Part shown: positions 53,365 to 62,693 of the stretch, piece by piece
Numbering within the stretch: the stretch's first letter is position 1
How the letters are laid out: each line of letters starts with the position of its first letter
Translations under genes and position numbers: made by a program
Notes under the pieces: generated by a model
Told to the model about the DNA's origin: nothing
Database searches by the model: none
The model's input: only the letters and a program-made list of their open reading frames with translations
From: Flavobacterium aquariorum
Lineage (GTDB): Bacteria > Bacteroidota > Bacteroidia > Flavobacteriales > Flavobacteriaceae
Assembly (NCBI RefSeq): GCF_003254745.1
Contig: NZ_QKXH01000002.1
Coordinates: 496,001-560,000 of the forward strand
DNA: 64,000 nt
Reading direction: 5' to 3'

Positions 53365-54429
53365 ATGTCAAAATCAATACTATTACTTGTATTTGCCTTT
53401 TCTTGCATTAATTGTTCTTCCGATAATTCAGAACCAACACCCACTCCAGCAGAAACCTTATATTTCCCGCCTCTAACTGGGACAACTTGGGAAACCAAAT
53501 CCATAGAAAGCCTTGGATGGAAAACATCTGCCGTACAACCCTTATTGGATTACTTAGAACTCAAACACTCCAAAGGCTTCATCATCCTTATCAACGGACG
53601 CATAGTAATGGAAAATTATTTTAATGGTCACGATGCCACAGCCAATTGGTATTGGGCAAGTGCCGGCAAAACATTAACGGCTACTATGACGGGAATCGCA
53701 GAACAGGAAAACCTCATCAACATCAGCAACAAAGTGTCTCAATATATAGGAACAGGCTGGACAAGTGTGCCTCTCGCCAAAGAGAATCTCATTACCTGCA
53801 AGCATTTATTGACCATGACATCTGGCTTAGACGACTCCACCGATGATGTTTCTCCAGCAGCCCTGACCTACATCACCGATGCTGGAACCCGTTGGGCATA
53901 TCACAATGTATATGTGAAATTGCAAGATGTCATTGCACAAGCGAGCGGTCAATCCTGGAATAGTTATTTCAATACCAAATTAAGAGACAAAATTGGAATG
54001 AATGGCGCTTGGTTTACATCTGGCAACAATATTGTTTACAGCAGTACCACAAGAAGTATGGCACGTTTTGGACTATTGATGTTCAATAAGGGGAAATGGG
54101 AAAACAATGTAATTCTGAACGAAAGCTACTTCAACGAAGCAACTAACACTTCGCAAAACATCAATTTAGGTTATGGCTATTTATGGTGGCTGAACGGAAA
54201 ATCCAATTATCATTTACCACAATCACAAGCTACTTTTCAAGGAAGCATTATACCCACAGCTCCAAACGATATGTTTATGGCTTTGGGCAAAAACGATCAA
54301 AAAATCTATGTGGTTCCGAGCAAAAAAATGGTTATCATCCGAATGGGAGATGCCGCAGATAATGTAAATCTAGCCCTATCCGATTTTGATGAAACACTAT
54401 GGTCAAAAATTAATGCTTTGTATCAGTAG
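53365..54429 (+). CDS. serine hydrolase, class C beta-lactamase-like (lipoprotein)
   Basis: 354 residues. Lipoprotein-type start (LLLVFAFSCINCSSDN) followed by the beta-lactamase/transpeptidase-like domain: ASAGKTLTATMTG with the SxxK nucleophile Ser, YHNVYVKLQDVIAQ with the YxN Tyr, LLTMTSGLDDS, and LGYGYLWWLNGKSNY. Such EstB/D-alanyl-D-alanine-carboxypeptidase-like hydrolases act on esters or peptides; the true substrate is unknown. A TATTTTTG -7 element lies at 53329-53336, 28 bases before the ATG. It is a single-gene unit, convergent with the ftsY cluster. Confidence 0.88.
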   Translation: MSKSILLLVFAFSCINCSSDNSEPTPTPAETLYFPPLTGTTWETKSIESLGWKTSAVQPLLDYLELKHSKGFIILINGRIVMENYFNGHDATANWYWASAGKTLTATMTGIAEQENLINISNKVSQYIGTGWTSVPLAKENLITCKHLLTMTSGLDDSTDDVSPAALTYITDAGTRWAYHNVYVKLQDVIAQASGQSWNSYFNTKLRDKIGMNGAWFTSGNNIVYSSTTRSMARFGLLMFNKGKWENNVILNESYFNEATNTSQNINLGYGYLWWLNGKSNYHLPQSQATFQGSIIPTAPNDMFMALGKNDQKIYVVPSKKMVIIRMGDAADNVNLALSDFDETLWSKINALYQ

Positions 54430-54439
54430 AATCAACGTT

Positions 54440-54601
54440 CTATTTATTTCGAACCCTTTTGATTACACCCAAAACAAAGAAAATTACACCAATTATCAAT
54501 AAGACATAATACAATGACACGCTCTTGTCTCTGAACACATTAGCCAAAACAAATGCAATGATACTTACAAAGTAAAAATAGATAGGATTATAATTTTTCA
54601 T
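54440..54601 (-). CDS. 53-residue membrane protein downstream of ftsY
   Basis: An uninterrupted frame from ATG (54601) to TAG (54440) encodes MKNYNPIYFYFVSIIAFVLA (start) and two hydrophobic helices (about residues 7-22 and 29-46) separated by a charged turn (NVFRDKSVS), ending in the basic tail IKRVRNK. An AGGAG sequence sits 4 bases before the ATG, unusually good for this phylum. It begins 18 bases after the ftsY stop codon on the same strand, so it is probably co-transcribed. The sequence is below the length many gene callers report. Function unknown. Confidence 0.72.
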   Translation of the reverse strand: MKNYNPIYFYFVSIIAFVLANVFRDKSVSLYYVLLIIGVIFFVLGVIKRVRNK

Positions 54602-54618
54602 AAAACTCCTGAGCACAA

Positions 54619-55599
54619 TTATTTAAAAAAACTATCTACAAACTCGTATTTATTGAAAACCTGCAAATCTTCAATTCCTTCACCAACACCAATGTATTTA
54701 ACAGGAATTTGAAATTGGTCTGAAATACCAATAACGACACCACCTTTTGCAGTACCATCTAATTTAGTTACTGCTAAACACGAAACCTCTGTAGCAGCAG
54801 TAAATTGTTTGGCTTGTTCAAAAGCATTTTGTCCTGTAGATCCATCCAAAACTAGCATTACATCATGCGGGGCATCGCCAACCACTTTTTGCATCACTCG
54901 CTTTACTTTTGAAAGTTCGTTCATCAAGTTGATTTTATTGTGCAAACGACCTGCCGTATCAATAATAACAACATCGGCATTTTGAGCCACCGCCGACTGT
55001 AATGTATCAAAAGCTACAGAAGCAGGATCACTTCCCATTTCTTGACGAACAATAGGCACGCCTACTCTATCAGCCCAAATTTGCAATTGGTCAATAGCTG
55101 CCGCACGAAAAGTATCCGCGGCTCCAAGTACCACTTTAAAACCTGCTTTTTTAAATTGATAAGCTAGTTTTCCAATGGTTGTAGTTTTACCCACGCCATT
55201 TACTCCAACCACCATCAAAACGTAAGGTTTGGTATTTACTGGAATAGTAAATTCGGTTGCTTCACCAGTATTGGTTTCAGATAATAATCCCGCGATTTCG
55301 TCTCTCAAAATTTGATTGAGTTCATCAGTTCCAAGGTATTTATCTGCCTCTACTCTTTTTTCAATTCGGGTAATAATTTTAAGGGTTGTATCAACTCCCA
55401 CATCCGAAGAAACGAGAATTTCTTCTAAATTATCCAAAACATCATCATCTACTTTTGATTTTCCGGCAACCGCTTTGGTTAACTTGGAAAAAAATGAAGT
55501 TTTTGTTTTTTCTAAACCTTTATCTAATGTTTCTTTTGCCTCTTGACTTAGGCTCGAGTCTTTTTTCTCTGAGGAGAATATTTTTTTAAAAAAGCTCAT
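54619..55599 (-). CDS. ftsY: signal recognition particle receptor FtsY
   Basis: 326 residues. N-domain (LEEILVSSDVGVDTTLKII) and G-domain with GVNGVGKTTTIGKLAYQ (G1), AADTFRAAAIDQLQIWA, IIDTAGRLHNK (G3), LDGSTGQNAFEQA and VTKLDGTAKGGVVIGI (G4/G5). The acidic A-domain is short, as usual in Bacteroidota. It docks SRP-ribosome complexes to the inner-membrane translocon. It is the last large gene of the conserved rpmB-rpmG-DUF4295-ftsY row. Confidence 0.97.
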   Translation of the reverse strand: MSFFKKIFSSEKKDSSLSQEAKETLDKGLEKTKTSFFSKLTKAVAGKSKVDDDVLDNLEEILVSSDVGVDTTLKIITRIEKRVEADKYLGTDELNQILRDEIAGLLSETNTGEATEFTIPVNTKPYVLMVVGVNGVGKTTTIGKLAYQFKKAGFKVVLGAADTFRAAAIDQLQIWADRVGVPIVRQEMGSDPASVAFDTLQSAVAQNADVVIIDTAGRLHNKINLMNELSKVKRVMQKVVGDAPHDVMLVLDGSTGQNAFEQAKQFTAATEVSCLAVTKLDGTAKGGVVIGISDQFQIPVKYIGVGEGIEDLQVFNKYEFVDSFFK

Positions 55600-55728
55600 G
55601 GAGTTTTATGATTTGGAATTTACATTTGTCAACTTAAACAAGAAAAATCAATTAAAAACAATTTAATTTATTTTTAAAGAAATTCTCAAAAAAGTCTTTT
55701 AATTTCAAGGTGTAAATATAGAAAATAA

Positions 55729-55758
55729 AAAAGCTACTTCCGAATGAAAGTAGCTTTT
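55729..55758 (-). terminator. terminator between the DUF4295 gene and ftsY
   Basis: AAAAGCTACTT and AAGTAGCTTTT form an 11-bp stem with an 8-base loop; TTTTTTATTTTC follows on the minus strand. Confidence 0.8.
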
Positions 55759-55778
55759 CTATAAAATGTAATAGTTAA

Positions 55779-55931
55779 TTATTTCTTTTTCAAGAATTCA
55801 TCAACTTCTTCAGGAGCCATAATAGATTCAACGAATGTATATGCTCCACTTATTGGAGATTTCACCATTTTGATGGCTTTTGATAATCTCTTAGAAGATG
55901 TTTGTAACGATGCTACGGTTTTCTTTGCCAT
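55779..55931 (-). CDS. DUF4295 small protein
   Basis: 50 residues: MAKKTVASLQTSSKRLSKAI at the N-terminus, then KMVKSPISGAYTFVESIM and the end APEEVDEFLKKK. This short basic protein between the L33 and FtsY genes is the Bacteroidota DUF4295 family; it is often annotated next to ribosomal proteins. Its role is unknown; a ribosome link is suggested only by position. Start is the ATG at 55931. Confidence 0.9.
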   Translation of the reverse strand: MAKKTVASLQTSSKRLSKAIKMVKSPISGAYTFVESIMAPEEVDEFLKKK

Positions 55932-56005
55932 GATTCAAATGTTATTTGAAATTTAATAAAATCCCCAAATGTGACCATTTGAGATTTTAAAAAAAATCTC
56001 TATTA

Positions 56006-56188
56006 TTATTTAATTTCTTTGTGAACAGTAACTCTTTTCAAGATTGGATTAAATTTTTTAATCTCTAATCTGTCTGGAGTATTTTTTTTGTTCTTTGTAG
56101 TTATGTATCTTGAAGTACCAGCAACACCTGACGTTTTGTGTTCAGTACATTCTAAAATTACCTGGATTCTATTCCCTTTCTTTGCCAT
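56006..56188 (-). CDS. rpmG: 50S ribosomal protein L33
   Basis: 60 residues: [19 protein letters not shown], then [20 protein letters not shown]. The first cysteine of the zinc-type CxxC pair is present (ILECTEHK) but no second pair is seen, so it is the zinc-free (C-minus) form. It lies 27 bases after L28, co-transcribed. Confidence 0.97.
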   Translation of the reverse strand: MAKKGNRIQVILECTEHKTSGVAGTSRYITTKNKKNTPDRLEIKKFNPILKRVTVHKEIK

Positions 56189-56215
56189 CTTGCTATTTTT
56201 TTATTTTGGAAAAGA

Positions 56216-56452
56216 TTATTTAATAAATCCTTCTGACTGCGCTTTTTTCAAAACTGCAGCGATTCCATTTTTATTAATTGTTTTTATCGTAGATGCTGCT
56301 ACTCTAAGAGTAATCCATCTATCTTCTTCTGGAAGATAAAAACGCTTTTTAACTAAGTTTACAGAAAATTTTCTCTTAGTTTTGTTCATAGCGTGAGAAA
56401 CGTTATTTCCTACCATCGCTCTTTTACCTGTAAGGTCACAAACTCTTGACAT
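56216..56452 (-). CDS. rpmB: 50S ribosomal protein L28
   Basis: 78 residues, standard length: [20 protein letters not shown], then [21 protein letters not shown] and the end [11 protein letters not shown]. First gene of the row L28, L33, DUF4295, FtsY. A promoter candidate is at 56489-56520. Confidence 0.97.
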   Translation of the reverse strand: MSRVCDLTGKRAMVGNNVSHAMNKTKRKFSVNLVKKRFYLPEEDRWITLRVAASTIKTINKNGIAAVLKKAQSEGFIK

Positions 56453-56488
56453 TATACTTATCTTTTATCGTTATTCAAAATCAGGGTG

Positions 56489-56520
56489 CAAAGAAAAGAA
56501 AAATAAACCTATAAACCAAA
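56489..56520 (-). promoter_or_regulatory. putative promoter of the rpmB row
   Basis: Minus strand: TTTG, 20 bases, TTTCTTTG (one mismatch to TANNTTTG), followed by GCACCC. The leader to the ATG would be about 30 bases. Confidence 0.45.
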
Positions 56521-56524
56521 ATAT

Positions 56525-57778
56525 TTATTGTTCTTTTTTTGAAATTTCTTTAAGCAACATTTCGAGTCCCTTAACCGAAGCTCTATCTATCACTTTTTCA
56601 CGTGGTTGACCAAAATTAAACTCCTCAACGAGAATTTCATTTGGCGTAGCCAATGCTATAAATACAGTTCCAACTTCTGCTGTGGCCTCGCCTTTTGCCG
56701 GGCCAGCATTACCTGTTGTCGCAATTGCATAATCTGTTTTTAATAATGTTTTTACATTCAAAACCATTGCTTTTGCAACTTCCGCACTCACAACGCTATA
56801 CTCATTTATTACAGACTCAGAAACGCCAAGCACATTTATCTTCACATCTGTCGCATAAGCCACAATGCTCCCTTTAAAATAATTGGAAGCTCCAGGAACC
56901 GAAGCAATCATTTCAGCTATTTTTCCTCCAGTGCAACTTTCTGCTGTTGACAATGAAAGATTACGTTCAGACAACATTCTTCCCAAAATCAATTCTATCG
57001 TTTCATCTTCCTCAAAACCAACAATAATATCATGAATAATAGCATCCAACGAACTTACACATTCCGCTATTGTTTCTTCCAGCATTTTTTTATCCGTTCC
57101 TCGAGCTGTGAGTCGTAAACGAAGCTTTCCATAAGCAGGCAAATAGGCCAATTTTATAAAAGCAGGAAGACTATCTTCCCATTCTTCAATACGCTCGGCC
57201 ACTAAACTTTCGCCTTGACCATACGTCAATATCGTTTTATGCAAAATATAAGGTCGCTCATACTCCTTTACCAACTTTGGAATAATCTCATTTTCGATCA
57301 AATACTTCATCTCAAAAGGAACTCCCGGAAGCGACACAAAAACCGTATCTCCCTTTTTCATCCACAATCCTGGCGCTGTTCCGTATTGGTTGTGAAATAC
57401 AGTCGCTTTTGAAGGCACTAATGCCTGATCTTTATTAATCTGTGTTATTTTCCTCTTAAAATAACCTTCAATTAATTGGGTAACATGTCCCAAAACAGCT
57501 TTATCAACCACTAGTTCATCTTCAAAATAATCACAAAAAGTTTTCTTGGTAACATCATCCTTAGTTGGCCCCAAACCACCGGTTATTATAACCACATCTA
57601 CCGTGTCTTGAAGTTTTGAAAAGGTATCAAATATGTGCTGCTGAGAATCACTTATAGACAACATCTCATGAACCTCAATCCCTATTCTGTCTAAAGATTT
57701 TGCTATAAAACCCGAATTTGTATCTACAATTTGACCAATTAAAATTTCATCCCCAATTGTTACTATGGTTGCTCTCAT
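56525..57778 (-). CDS. cinA: CinA-like competence/damage protein (NMN amidohydrolase-type)
   Basis: 417 residues in two parts. N-terminal MoCF-like domain ([46 protein letters not shown]) and C-terminal CinA domain ([58 protein letters not shown], quoted in part). Known members deamidate nicotinamide mononucleotide or hydrolyse ADP-ribose. Full length and all motifs are intact. It lies downstream of the Hpt gene, separated from it by a terminator. Confidence 0.93.
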   Translation of the reverse strand: MRATIVTIGDEILIGQIVDTNSGFIAKSLDRIGIEVHEMLSISDSQQHIFDTFSKLQDTVDVVIITGGLGPTKDDVTKKTFCDYFEDELVVDKAVLGHVTQLIEGYFKRKITQINKDQALVPSKATVFHNQYGTAPGLWMKKGDTVFVSLPGVPFEMKYLIENEIIPKLVKEYERPYILHKTILTYGQGESLVAERIEEWEDSLPAFIKLAYLPAYGKLRLRLTARGTDKKMLEETIAECVSSLDAIIHDIIVGFEEDETIELILGRMLSERNLSLSTAESCTGGKIAEMIASVPGASNYFKGSIVAYATDVKINVLGVSESVINEYSVVSAEVAKAMVLNVKTLLKTDYAIATTGNAGPAKGEATAEVGTVFIALATPNEILVEEFNFGQPREKVIDRASVKGLEMLLKEISKKEQ

Positions 57779-57814
57779 CTTTTGATAAATTTCTTTTTTA
57801 AATTAGATAAAAAA

Positions 57815-57856
57815 ATAATCCAACCGCTGTATAAACTGATACAACTGTTGGATTAT
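57815..57856 (-). terminator. terminator after the Hpt gene
   Basis: ATAATCCAAC and GTTGGATTAT form a 10-bp stem around a loop that can pair further (TGTAT/ATACA); TTTTTATC follows on the minus strand. Confidence 0.7.
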
Positions 57857-57903
57857 GCAATATTCTTTTCTTGTTATTTTAAGTAAAAAATTAAAACAAT
57901 AAA

Positions 57904-58248
57904 TTAAAGATCAAAATCTTTTCTCACCTCTTTAATAGCATCTTTGACTTGTGTCTTAACGCTTTTATAGGTCTCGATTATTTCTTTCTTTTTACCTTCT
58001 GTTTTTGTCCAAGCTTCGATTTGTAGAATTTCCTCGAATGCTACATTTAATCCCAACAAATCTAATGTAGGTTTTAATTTATGAGCAAATGCATAAGTAT
58101 GTTTGTGATCCTTTTTTTTAATCCCCTCGCCAATTTGCATCAAATCTTCAGGAACTTCAGTAACGAACAAATTCAAAATTTCATTCACAAACTCTGGATC
58201 ATTGTCCGAAAGTGCGTACACTTTTGCTAAATTATATTTTAAAGCCAT
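57904..58248 (-). CDS. stand-alone Hpt phosphotransfer protein
   Basis: 114 residues, all helical. YAFAHKLKPTLDLLGL holds the phospho-accepting His in the HxLK motif (HKLKP) of Hpt domains. DNDPEFVNEILNLFVTEVPEDL is the helix before it (quoted in part). It is a cytoplasmic relay between hybrid kinases and response regulators. Its ATG overlaps the stop codon of the FAH-family gene (TAATG), so the two are coupled. The hybrid kinase at 6205-8319 is a formal partner candidate, but the genome should hold others. Confidence 0.88.
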   Translation of the reverse strand: MALKYNLAKVYALSDNDPEFVNEILNLFVTEVPEDLMQIGEGIKKKDHKHTYAFAHKLKPTLDLLGLNVAFEEILQIEAWTKTEGKKKEIIETYKSVKTQVKDAIKEVRKDFDL

Positions 58249-58859
58249 TATTTTACTTGTATTCTAAATAGTTTTCGTCCTTCTAAAAATCCTTCTAAAA
58301 CATCATCTGGTTTTACTGCCGCAACTCCTTCTGGCGTTCCCGTAAAAATAATATCACCAATCTTTAAAGTAAAAAATTGAGAAACATGGGATATTAATTC
58401 ATCAATATTCCACATCATCATCTCAGAATTACCCTTTTGTACTGTAACATTATTGTTCGTTAATTCAAAAGTAACATTTTCTAACGAAACAAACTGGCTT
58501 TTAGGCAAAAATTCTCCAATAACCGCCGAGCCATCAAATGCTTTGGCTTTTTCCCATGGAAGTCCTTTTGCTTTCAACTTCGCCTGTAAATCCCTTGCTG
58601 TGAAATCAATTCCCACACTAATCTCATCATAATACTTATGAGCAAACTTAGGTTCGATATACTTCCCTACCTTACTTATCTTTACAATAAGTTCTATTTC
58701 ATGATGAATATCCTCAGAGAATTCCGGAATTACAAAAGGATGTTGTTTTAATAAAATAGCCGAATCTGGTTTCATAAAGACAACTGGCTCCGAAGGACGT
58801 TCGTTCTTTAATTCCTCAATATGATTGGCATAATTTCTACCGATGCAGATGATCTTCAT
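58248..58859 (-). CDS. fumarylacetoacetate hydrolase (FAH)-family protein
   Basis: 203 residues, the compact FAH fold: KIICIGRNYANHIEELKNE, PVVFMKPDSAIL, and the metal-binding acidic residues in HHEIELIVKI and VGIDFTARDLQAKLKAKG; the end holds GDIIFTGTPEGVAAV. Bacterial members are mostly oxaloacetate decarboxylases/tautomerases or acylpyruvases (YcgM-like). The length of about 200 residues fits that group. Substrate not proved. It starts a two-gene unit with Hpt. Confidence 0.88.
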   Translation of the reverse strand: MKIICIGRNYANHIEELKNERPSEPVVFMKPDSAILLKQHPFVIPEFSEDIHHEIELIVKISKVGKYIEPKFAHKYYDEISVGIDFTARDLQAKLKAKGLPWEKAKAFDGSAVIGEFLPKSQFVSLENVTFELTNNNVTVQKGNSEMMMWNIDELISHVSQFFTLKIGDIIFTGTPEGVAAVKPDDVLEGFLEGRKLFRIQVK

Positions 58860-58925
58860 TATTATTTTAGATTGCAGATTTTAGATTTCAGATTTCAGAC
58901 AACTTCGAAACTTGCTATTCGAATC

Positions 58926-59696
58926 CTATTTCGTATTTAATTTTCTTAATTTAATGGCAGTTAAAACTTTTTTAGTATACAGAGGAAAATCTGCATTTTG
59001 AATCCAGCTGAAATAACCCGGTTCCGTTTCCAAAATTTTATCGACTTTGGCTCCTTTATGTTTTCCAAAGGTAAAAATCTCTTCATTATCGGCGTCAAAA
59101 GCTATCATTCCTGCAAAATCAGCTATTTTTTTTCTGGTACTAAACTCAGACAAAGATTTAATGTCGTTTTCTAATTCGGGATAACGATCCAATTGAGCCA
59201 TTAGGATTTCATAGGTCGCCATAGTGTCTGCTTCGGCTGAATGGGCATTTTCAAGCCCTTTCCCACAGTAAAATTTTAAGGCAGCACTCAAAGTACGTTC
59301 TTCCATTTTGTGAAAAATAGTCTGCACATCCACAGAAACTCTATTTTTCATATCAAAATCAACTCCAGCTCGCAATAATTCTTCCGCTAATAGTGGAATA
59401 TCAAAACGATCTGAATTAAATCCAGCCAAATCACTGTCCTTAATCATATTATAAACCTGAGGAGCCAGCTCATTAAATGTAGGTTCATTGGCTACTTTTT
59501 CATTACTAATTCCATGAATAGCCGTCGACTGTGGTGGAATTGGAATAGTTGGATTCACCAGCCATGTTTTACTTTCTTTATTTCCGTTTGGAAAAACTTT
59601 AAAAACTGATATTTCCACAATTCTATCTTTTCCGATGTCAATTCCAGTAGTTTCAAGATCGAAAAAACAAATTGGCTTATTGAGTTTTAGTTCCAT
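58926..59696 (-). CDS. DnaQ-like 3'-5' exonuclease with DUF3820-like tail
   Basis: 256 residues. DEDDh exonuclease motifs: FFDLETTGIDIGKDRIVEIS (Exo I), GFNSDRFDIPLL (Exo II) and HSAEADTMATYEIL (Exo III with the His five residues before the Asp). The C-terminal FTFGKHKGAKVDKILETEPG and YFSWIQNADFP form a small DUF3820-like domain often fused to such nucleases. Proofreading or RNA/DNA trimming role; not the main polymerase III epsilon, as far as length and domain order tell. Confidence 0.9.
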   Translation of the reverse strand: MELKLNKPICFFDLETTGIDIGKDRIVEISVFKVFPNGNKESKTWLVNPTIPIPPQSTAIHGISNEKVANEPTFNELAPQVYNMIKDSDLAGFNSDRFDIPLLAEELLRAGVDFDMKNRVSVDVQTIFHKMEERTLSAALKFYCGKGLENAHSAEADTMATYEILMAQLDRYPELENDIKSLSEFSTRKKIADFAGMIAFDADNEEIFTFGKHKGAKVDKILETEPGYFSWIQNADFPLYTKKVLTAIKLRKLNTK

Positions 59697-59777
59697 TTTT
59701 TGTATTTGAATTGGTACAAATATAAAGATTTGGGATCGATTTATTTAAAGTCAATGCTAAAAATGCCAAAAAAAGAA

Positions 59778-59808
59778 AACCCGACAAACTATAAAAATTT
59801 GTCGGGTT
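59778..59808 (-). terminator. terminator of the 2-oxoacid dehydrogenase E2 gene
   Basis: AACCCGACAAA and TTTGTCGGGTT form an 11-bp perfect stem with a 9-base loop; TTCTTTTTTTGG follows on the minus strand. Confidence 0.88.
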
Positions 59809-59828
59809 CATTTTTAATTTATACCGAA

Positions 59829-61130
59829 TTAATAATCCCTATTTACATCAAATGCTTCAAGATATTCGGCTACTCTTTTCACAAAACTTCCTCCCAACGC
59901 ACCATCAACCACTCGGTGATCGTAACTATGAGATAAAAACATTTTTTGACGGATACCTATAAAATCCCCTTCTGGAGTTTCAATAACTGCAGGCACTTTA
60001 CGAATAGCTCCAAGCGCTAATATCCCTACTTGTGGCTGATTGATAATTGGCGTTCCAAAAACACTCCCAAAAGTTCCCACATTGGTAACCGTATAAGTTC
60101 CTCCTTGGGTATCGTCTGGTTTAAGTTTCCCCATTTTTGCACGGTTTCCTAAATCATTAACCGCTTTTGCCATTCCCACCAAATTCAATTGGTCAGCATT
60201 TTTAATAACTGGAACAATTAAATTTCCATTTGGCAAAGCCGCTGCCATTCCAAGGTTGATGTTTCTTTTTTTGATAATAAAATCCCCATCAACAGAAATA
60301 TTCATACCTGGATAATCTTTCAGTGCCTTGGCAACCGCTTCCATAAATATAGGAGTATAGGTCAATTTTTCGCCTTCTCTTTTTTCAAAAGCGTTTTTAA
60401 CTTTATCTCTCCATTTTACAATATTAGTAACATCAACTTCGATAAATGATTGTACGTGAGCCGAAGTTTGAACCGAAGCTACCATATAACCCGAAATTAA
60501 CTTACGCATTCTATCCATTTCCACAATTTCATCACCGCCATTTACAGAAACAGGAGAAACTGTTTGTGAAGGAGTAGCTTTTGGAGCTTCAGGCGCTTTT
60601 GCGGGTGTTCCCACTATAGCTGCAGGTTGTGTACCTCTATTTTTTACGTAATTCAATATATCTTCTTTAGTAACACGTCCTTCTTTCCCAGAACCATTGA
60701 TATTTACTAATTCACCTAAAGAAATCCCTTCTTCTTTTGCAATGTTTTTTACTAATGGAGAAAAGAATTTATCGCTTTCAGAAAAATCAACTGGAGTCGT
60801 AACCGATTCTTTGGCTACCTCAACAGTTTTTTGAATTTCCTCAATAATTGCCGGAGCAACTTCTGGACTTTCAGAAACAGCATCTCCACCCTCTGTTTCA
60901 ATTATAGCAATAGTTTGTCCTACTTGAACCAAATCGTCTTTACCAAACAATTTTTCGACAAGAACACCGGAAACCTCCGACGGAACTTCAGAATCTACTT
61001 TATCAGTCGCAATTTCTAAAACGGCATCATCCGCTTCAATTTTATCGCCAACTTCTTTTAACCAATTTGTGATGGTTGCTTCTGCAACACTTTCTCCCAT
61101 TTTAGGAAGCTTTAATTCAAATCTTGCCAT
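59829..61130 (-). CDS. dihydrolipoyl acyltransferase (E2) of a 2-oxoacid dehydrogenase
   Basis: 433 residues, full length. N-terminal lipoyl domain with the lipoylated Lys44 (TDKVDSEVPSEVSGV), a flexible Pro/Ala-rich linker, the peripheral subunit-binding domain (SPLVKNIAKEEGISLGEL, GSGKEGRVTKEDIL), another Pro/Ala linker and the catalytic domain ([14 protein letters not shown] LNLGMAAALPNGNLIVPV, TVTNVGTFGSVFGTPIINQP, HSYDHRVVDGALGG with the active-site His). A single lipoyl domain fits the branched-chain-2-oxoacid or 2-oxoglutarate complex, with branched-chain favoured by resemblance. E1 and E3 genes are not adjacent. Confidence 0.9.
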   Translation of the reverse strand: MARFELKLPKMGESVAEATITNWLKEVGDKIEADDAVLEIATDKVDSEVPSEVSGVLVEKLFGKDDLVQVGQTIAIIETEGGDAVSESPEVAPAIIEEIQKTVEVAKESVTTPVDFSESDKFFSPLVKNIAKEEGISLGELVNINGSGKEGRVTKEDILNYVKNRGTQPAAIVGTPAKAPEAPKATPSQTVSPVSVNGGDEIVEMDRMRKLISGYMVASVQTSAHVQSFIEVDVTNIVKWRDKVKNAFEKREGEKLTYTPIFMEAVAKALKDYPGMNISVDGDFIIKKRNINLGMAAALPNGNLIVPVIKNADQLNLVGMAKAVNDLGNRAKMGKLKPDDTQGGTYTVTNVGTFGSVFGTPIINQPQVGILALGAIRKVPAVIETPEGDFIGIRQKMFLSHSYDHRVVDGALGGSFVKRVAEYLEAFDVNRDY

Positions 61131-61212
61131 ATTGTTAATCTAAAAGATGATTTTGATTTTCAGTTTGCGAAATTATTAAAAAATATCAATATAAATTTCA
61201 CTAAATGTAATT

Positions 61213-62376
61213 TTATTTGATTTTTACAATTTCTCCTCTATCATTAAAAGAATCACTTCCGATGATAAAATTTGTGTTTTTGGGGATAATTCTAAAGGTA
61301 ATTCCTTTGTTTCGATACTTTTCATGAATATTAATGCATTCTTTGAACGAAACAAACTCATTATCCAGAATAATCTGTGACCCATTTCTTATTGAAATTG
61401 ATGACAAATTTACCTCTTTTTCTGTTTTCCAATCGAGAAAATCTACCTTTTTTTGGACAAGAAGAGTTAATATTTTTACCAATGTATCAGATCCCGATAT
61501 GAGTAAATAATTTTTAGGGTGCATTTTGATTTTGGACCTGCCTTGAATTCTTTTTATTAAAGAAAAAAACACAATTCCAATTTTCATAAATACAGAAAAA
61601 AGATAAGAAACCTGAAAATGTTTTCTATAAAAAAATTCCATTGCTTCTTGAAAACGCTTCATATAAATACCATCTTTAATCGTGCTTTCTCCTTTATAGT
61701 GTATTACGGTTGTTTCGTGGAAATAACGATTAACTTTTCCTTTTTGCAATACCGTGTACGACAAATCAATATCATCCGAATACATAAAACAATCCTCATC
61801 AAAACCGCCTACTTCCTCGTACAATTCTTTTTCCAGAAACATAAAAGCACCCACCAAAATTTCCACTTCCCCTGTCTGGTTTTCGGATAAATGTTGGGCA
61901 TAATATTTATTAAAAAAAGAGGACTTTGGAAATAGTTTGTACAAACTGCCTATTTTAGTGAAAGCTACCCAAGGTGTCGGAATTCCCCTTTTGCTTTCAG
62001 GAAGGAAATTACCGGATCCATCTATCAACTTTACACCTACAACCCCTAAGTTTTTTTGTTTTTGGGCAAATGCTAACACTTTTTCAAATGTATCTTCTGC
62101 CACAACGGTATCGGGGTTTAGAATACAGACATATTCTCCTTTGGCTCGTGATACACCAATGTTATTTCCTTTTGGAAAACCTACATTTTGGCTATTTTGA
62201 ATGAGTTTGACATTTGGAAAACGAGTTTTTATCATCTCGCAACTATCATCTTGAGAATCATTATCAACCACAATAATTTCGGAATCTATGTTTCTCAAAG
62301 CGCTTTCTACACTTAATACACATAGTTCCAAAAAATAGCGAACATTATAGTTGAGAATGATGACGGACAGTTGCAT
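61213..62376 (-). CDS. family 2 glycosyltransferase (rhamnosyltransferase-like)
   Basis: 387 residues from ATG at 62376; the TTG two codons earlier is a weaker choice. GT2 GT-A motifs: LSVIILNYNVRYFLELCVLS, IIVVDNDSQDDS, PNVKLIQNSQNVGFPKGNN, VCILNPDTVV, LVGAFMFLEKELYEEVGGFDEDCFMYSDDIDLS (quoted: GGFDEDCFMYSDDIDLSY). A C-terminal hydrophobic helix (LFSVFMKIGIVFFSLIK, about 270-290) suggests membrane association. It probably adds a sugar to a cell-surface polysaccharide; donor and acceptor are unknown. Confidence 0.9.
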   Translation of the reverse strand: MQLSVIILNYNVRYFLELCVLSVESALRNIDSEIIVVDNDSQDDSCEMIKTRFPNVKLIQNSQNVGFPKGNNIGVSRAKGEYVCILNPDTVVAEDTFEKVLAFAQKQKNLGVVGVKLIDGSGNFLPESKRGIPTPWVAFTKIGSLYKLFPKSSFFNKYYAQHLSENQTGEVEILVGAFMFLEKELYEEVGGFDEDCFMYSDDIDLSYTVLQKGKVNRYFHETTVIHYKGESTIKDGIYMKRFQEAMEFFYRKHFQVSYLFSVFMKIGIVFFSLIKRIQGRSKIKMHPKNYLLISGSDTLVKILTLLVQKKVDFLDWKTEKEVNLSSISIRNGSQIILDNEFVSFKECINIHEKYRNKGITFRIIPKNTNFIIGSDSFNDRGEIVKIK

Positions 62377-62387
62377 TTTCAAGACAA

Positions 62388-62693
62388 TTATAGCAACTTA
62401 ATTAAGTCAGCTGGATTTTTTGAATTATTCCAAAAAACATATAAATCTATTATTTTAGTATTCTCATCAAAATCATAATACAAAGTTGTTTGTTTTGAAA
62501 TAAGAATGGAGTATGTTTTTAATTCATTATTATAAATTCCGATTAAAGGATTATTAGACAATCGGGATATATTTTCATCGACTAAATCTTTAAATTTCTG
62601 AGCTTCTTTTTCATTCCATTTGAGTAAAATAAAATCAATTTCTTCATAATAGGTATATTCCGAAATTGGTTGCCACCTAAAAATATAACTCAT
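62388..62693 (-). CDS. ParE/RelE-family toxin-like protein
   Basis: 101 residues: FRWQPISEYTYYEEIDFILLKW, EKEAQKFKDLVDENISRLSNNP, YSILISKQTTLYYDFDENTK, IIDLYVFWNNSKNP (each quoted below 20 residues in analysis: KFKDLVDENISRLSNNP, IIDLYVFWNNSKNPADL). The order helix-helix-three strands and the final DLYVFW-strand is that of ParE/RelE toxins. The upstream gene overlaps it by four bases (ATGA), the layout of toxin-antitoxin pairs. Gyrase or ribosome as target is not decidable. Confidence 0.8.
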   Translation of the reverse strand: MSYIFRWQPISEYTYYEEIDFILLKWNEKEAQKFKDLVDENISRLSNNPLIGIYNNELKTYSILISKQTTLYYDFDENTKIIDLYVFWNNSKNPADLIKLL

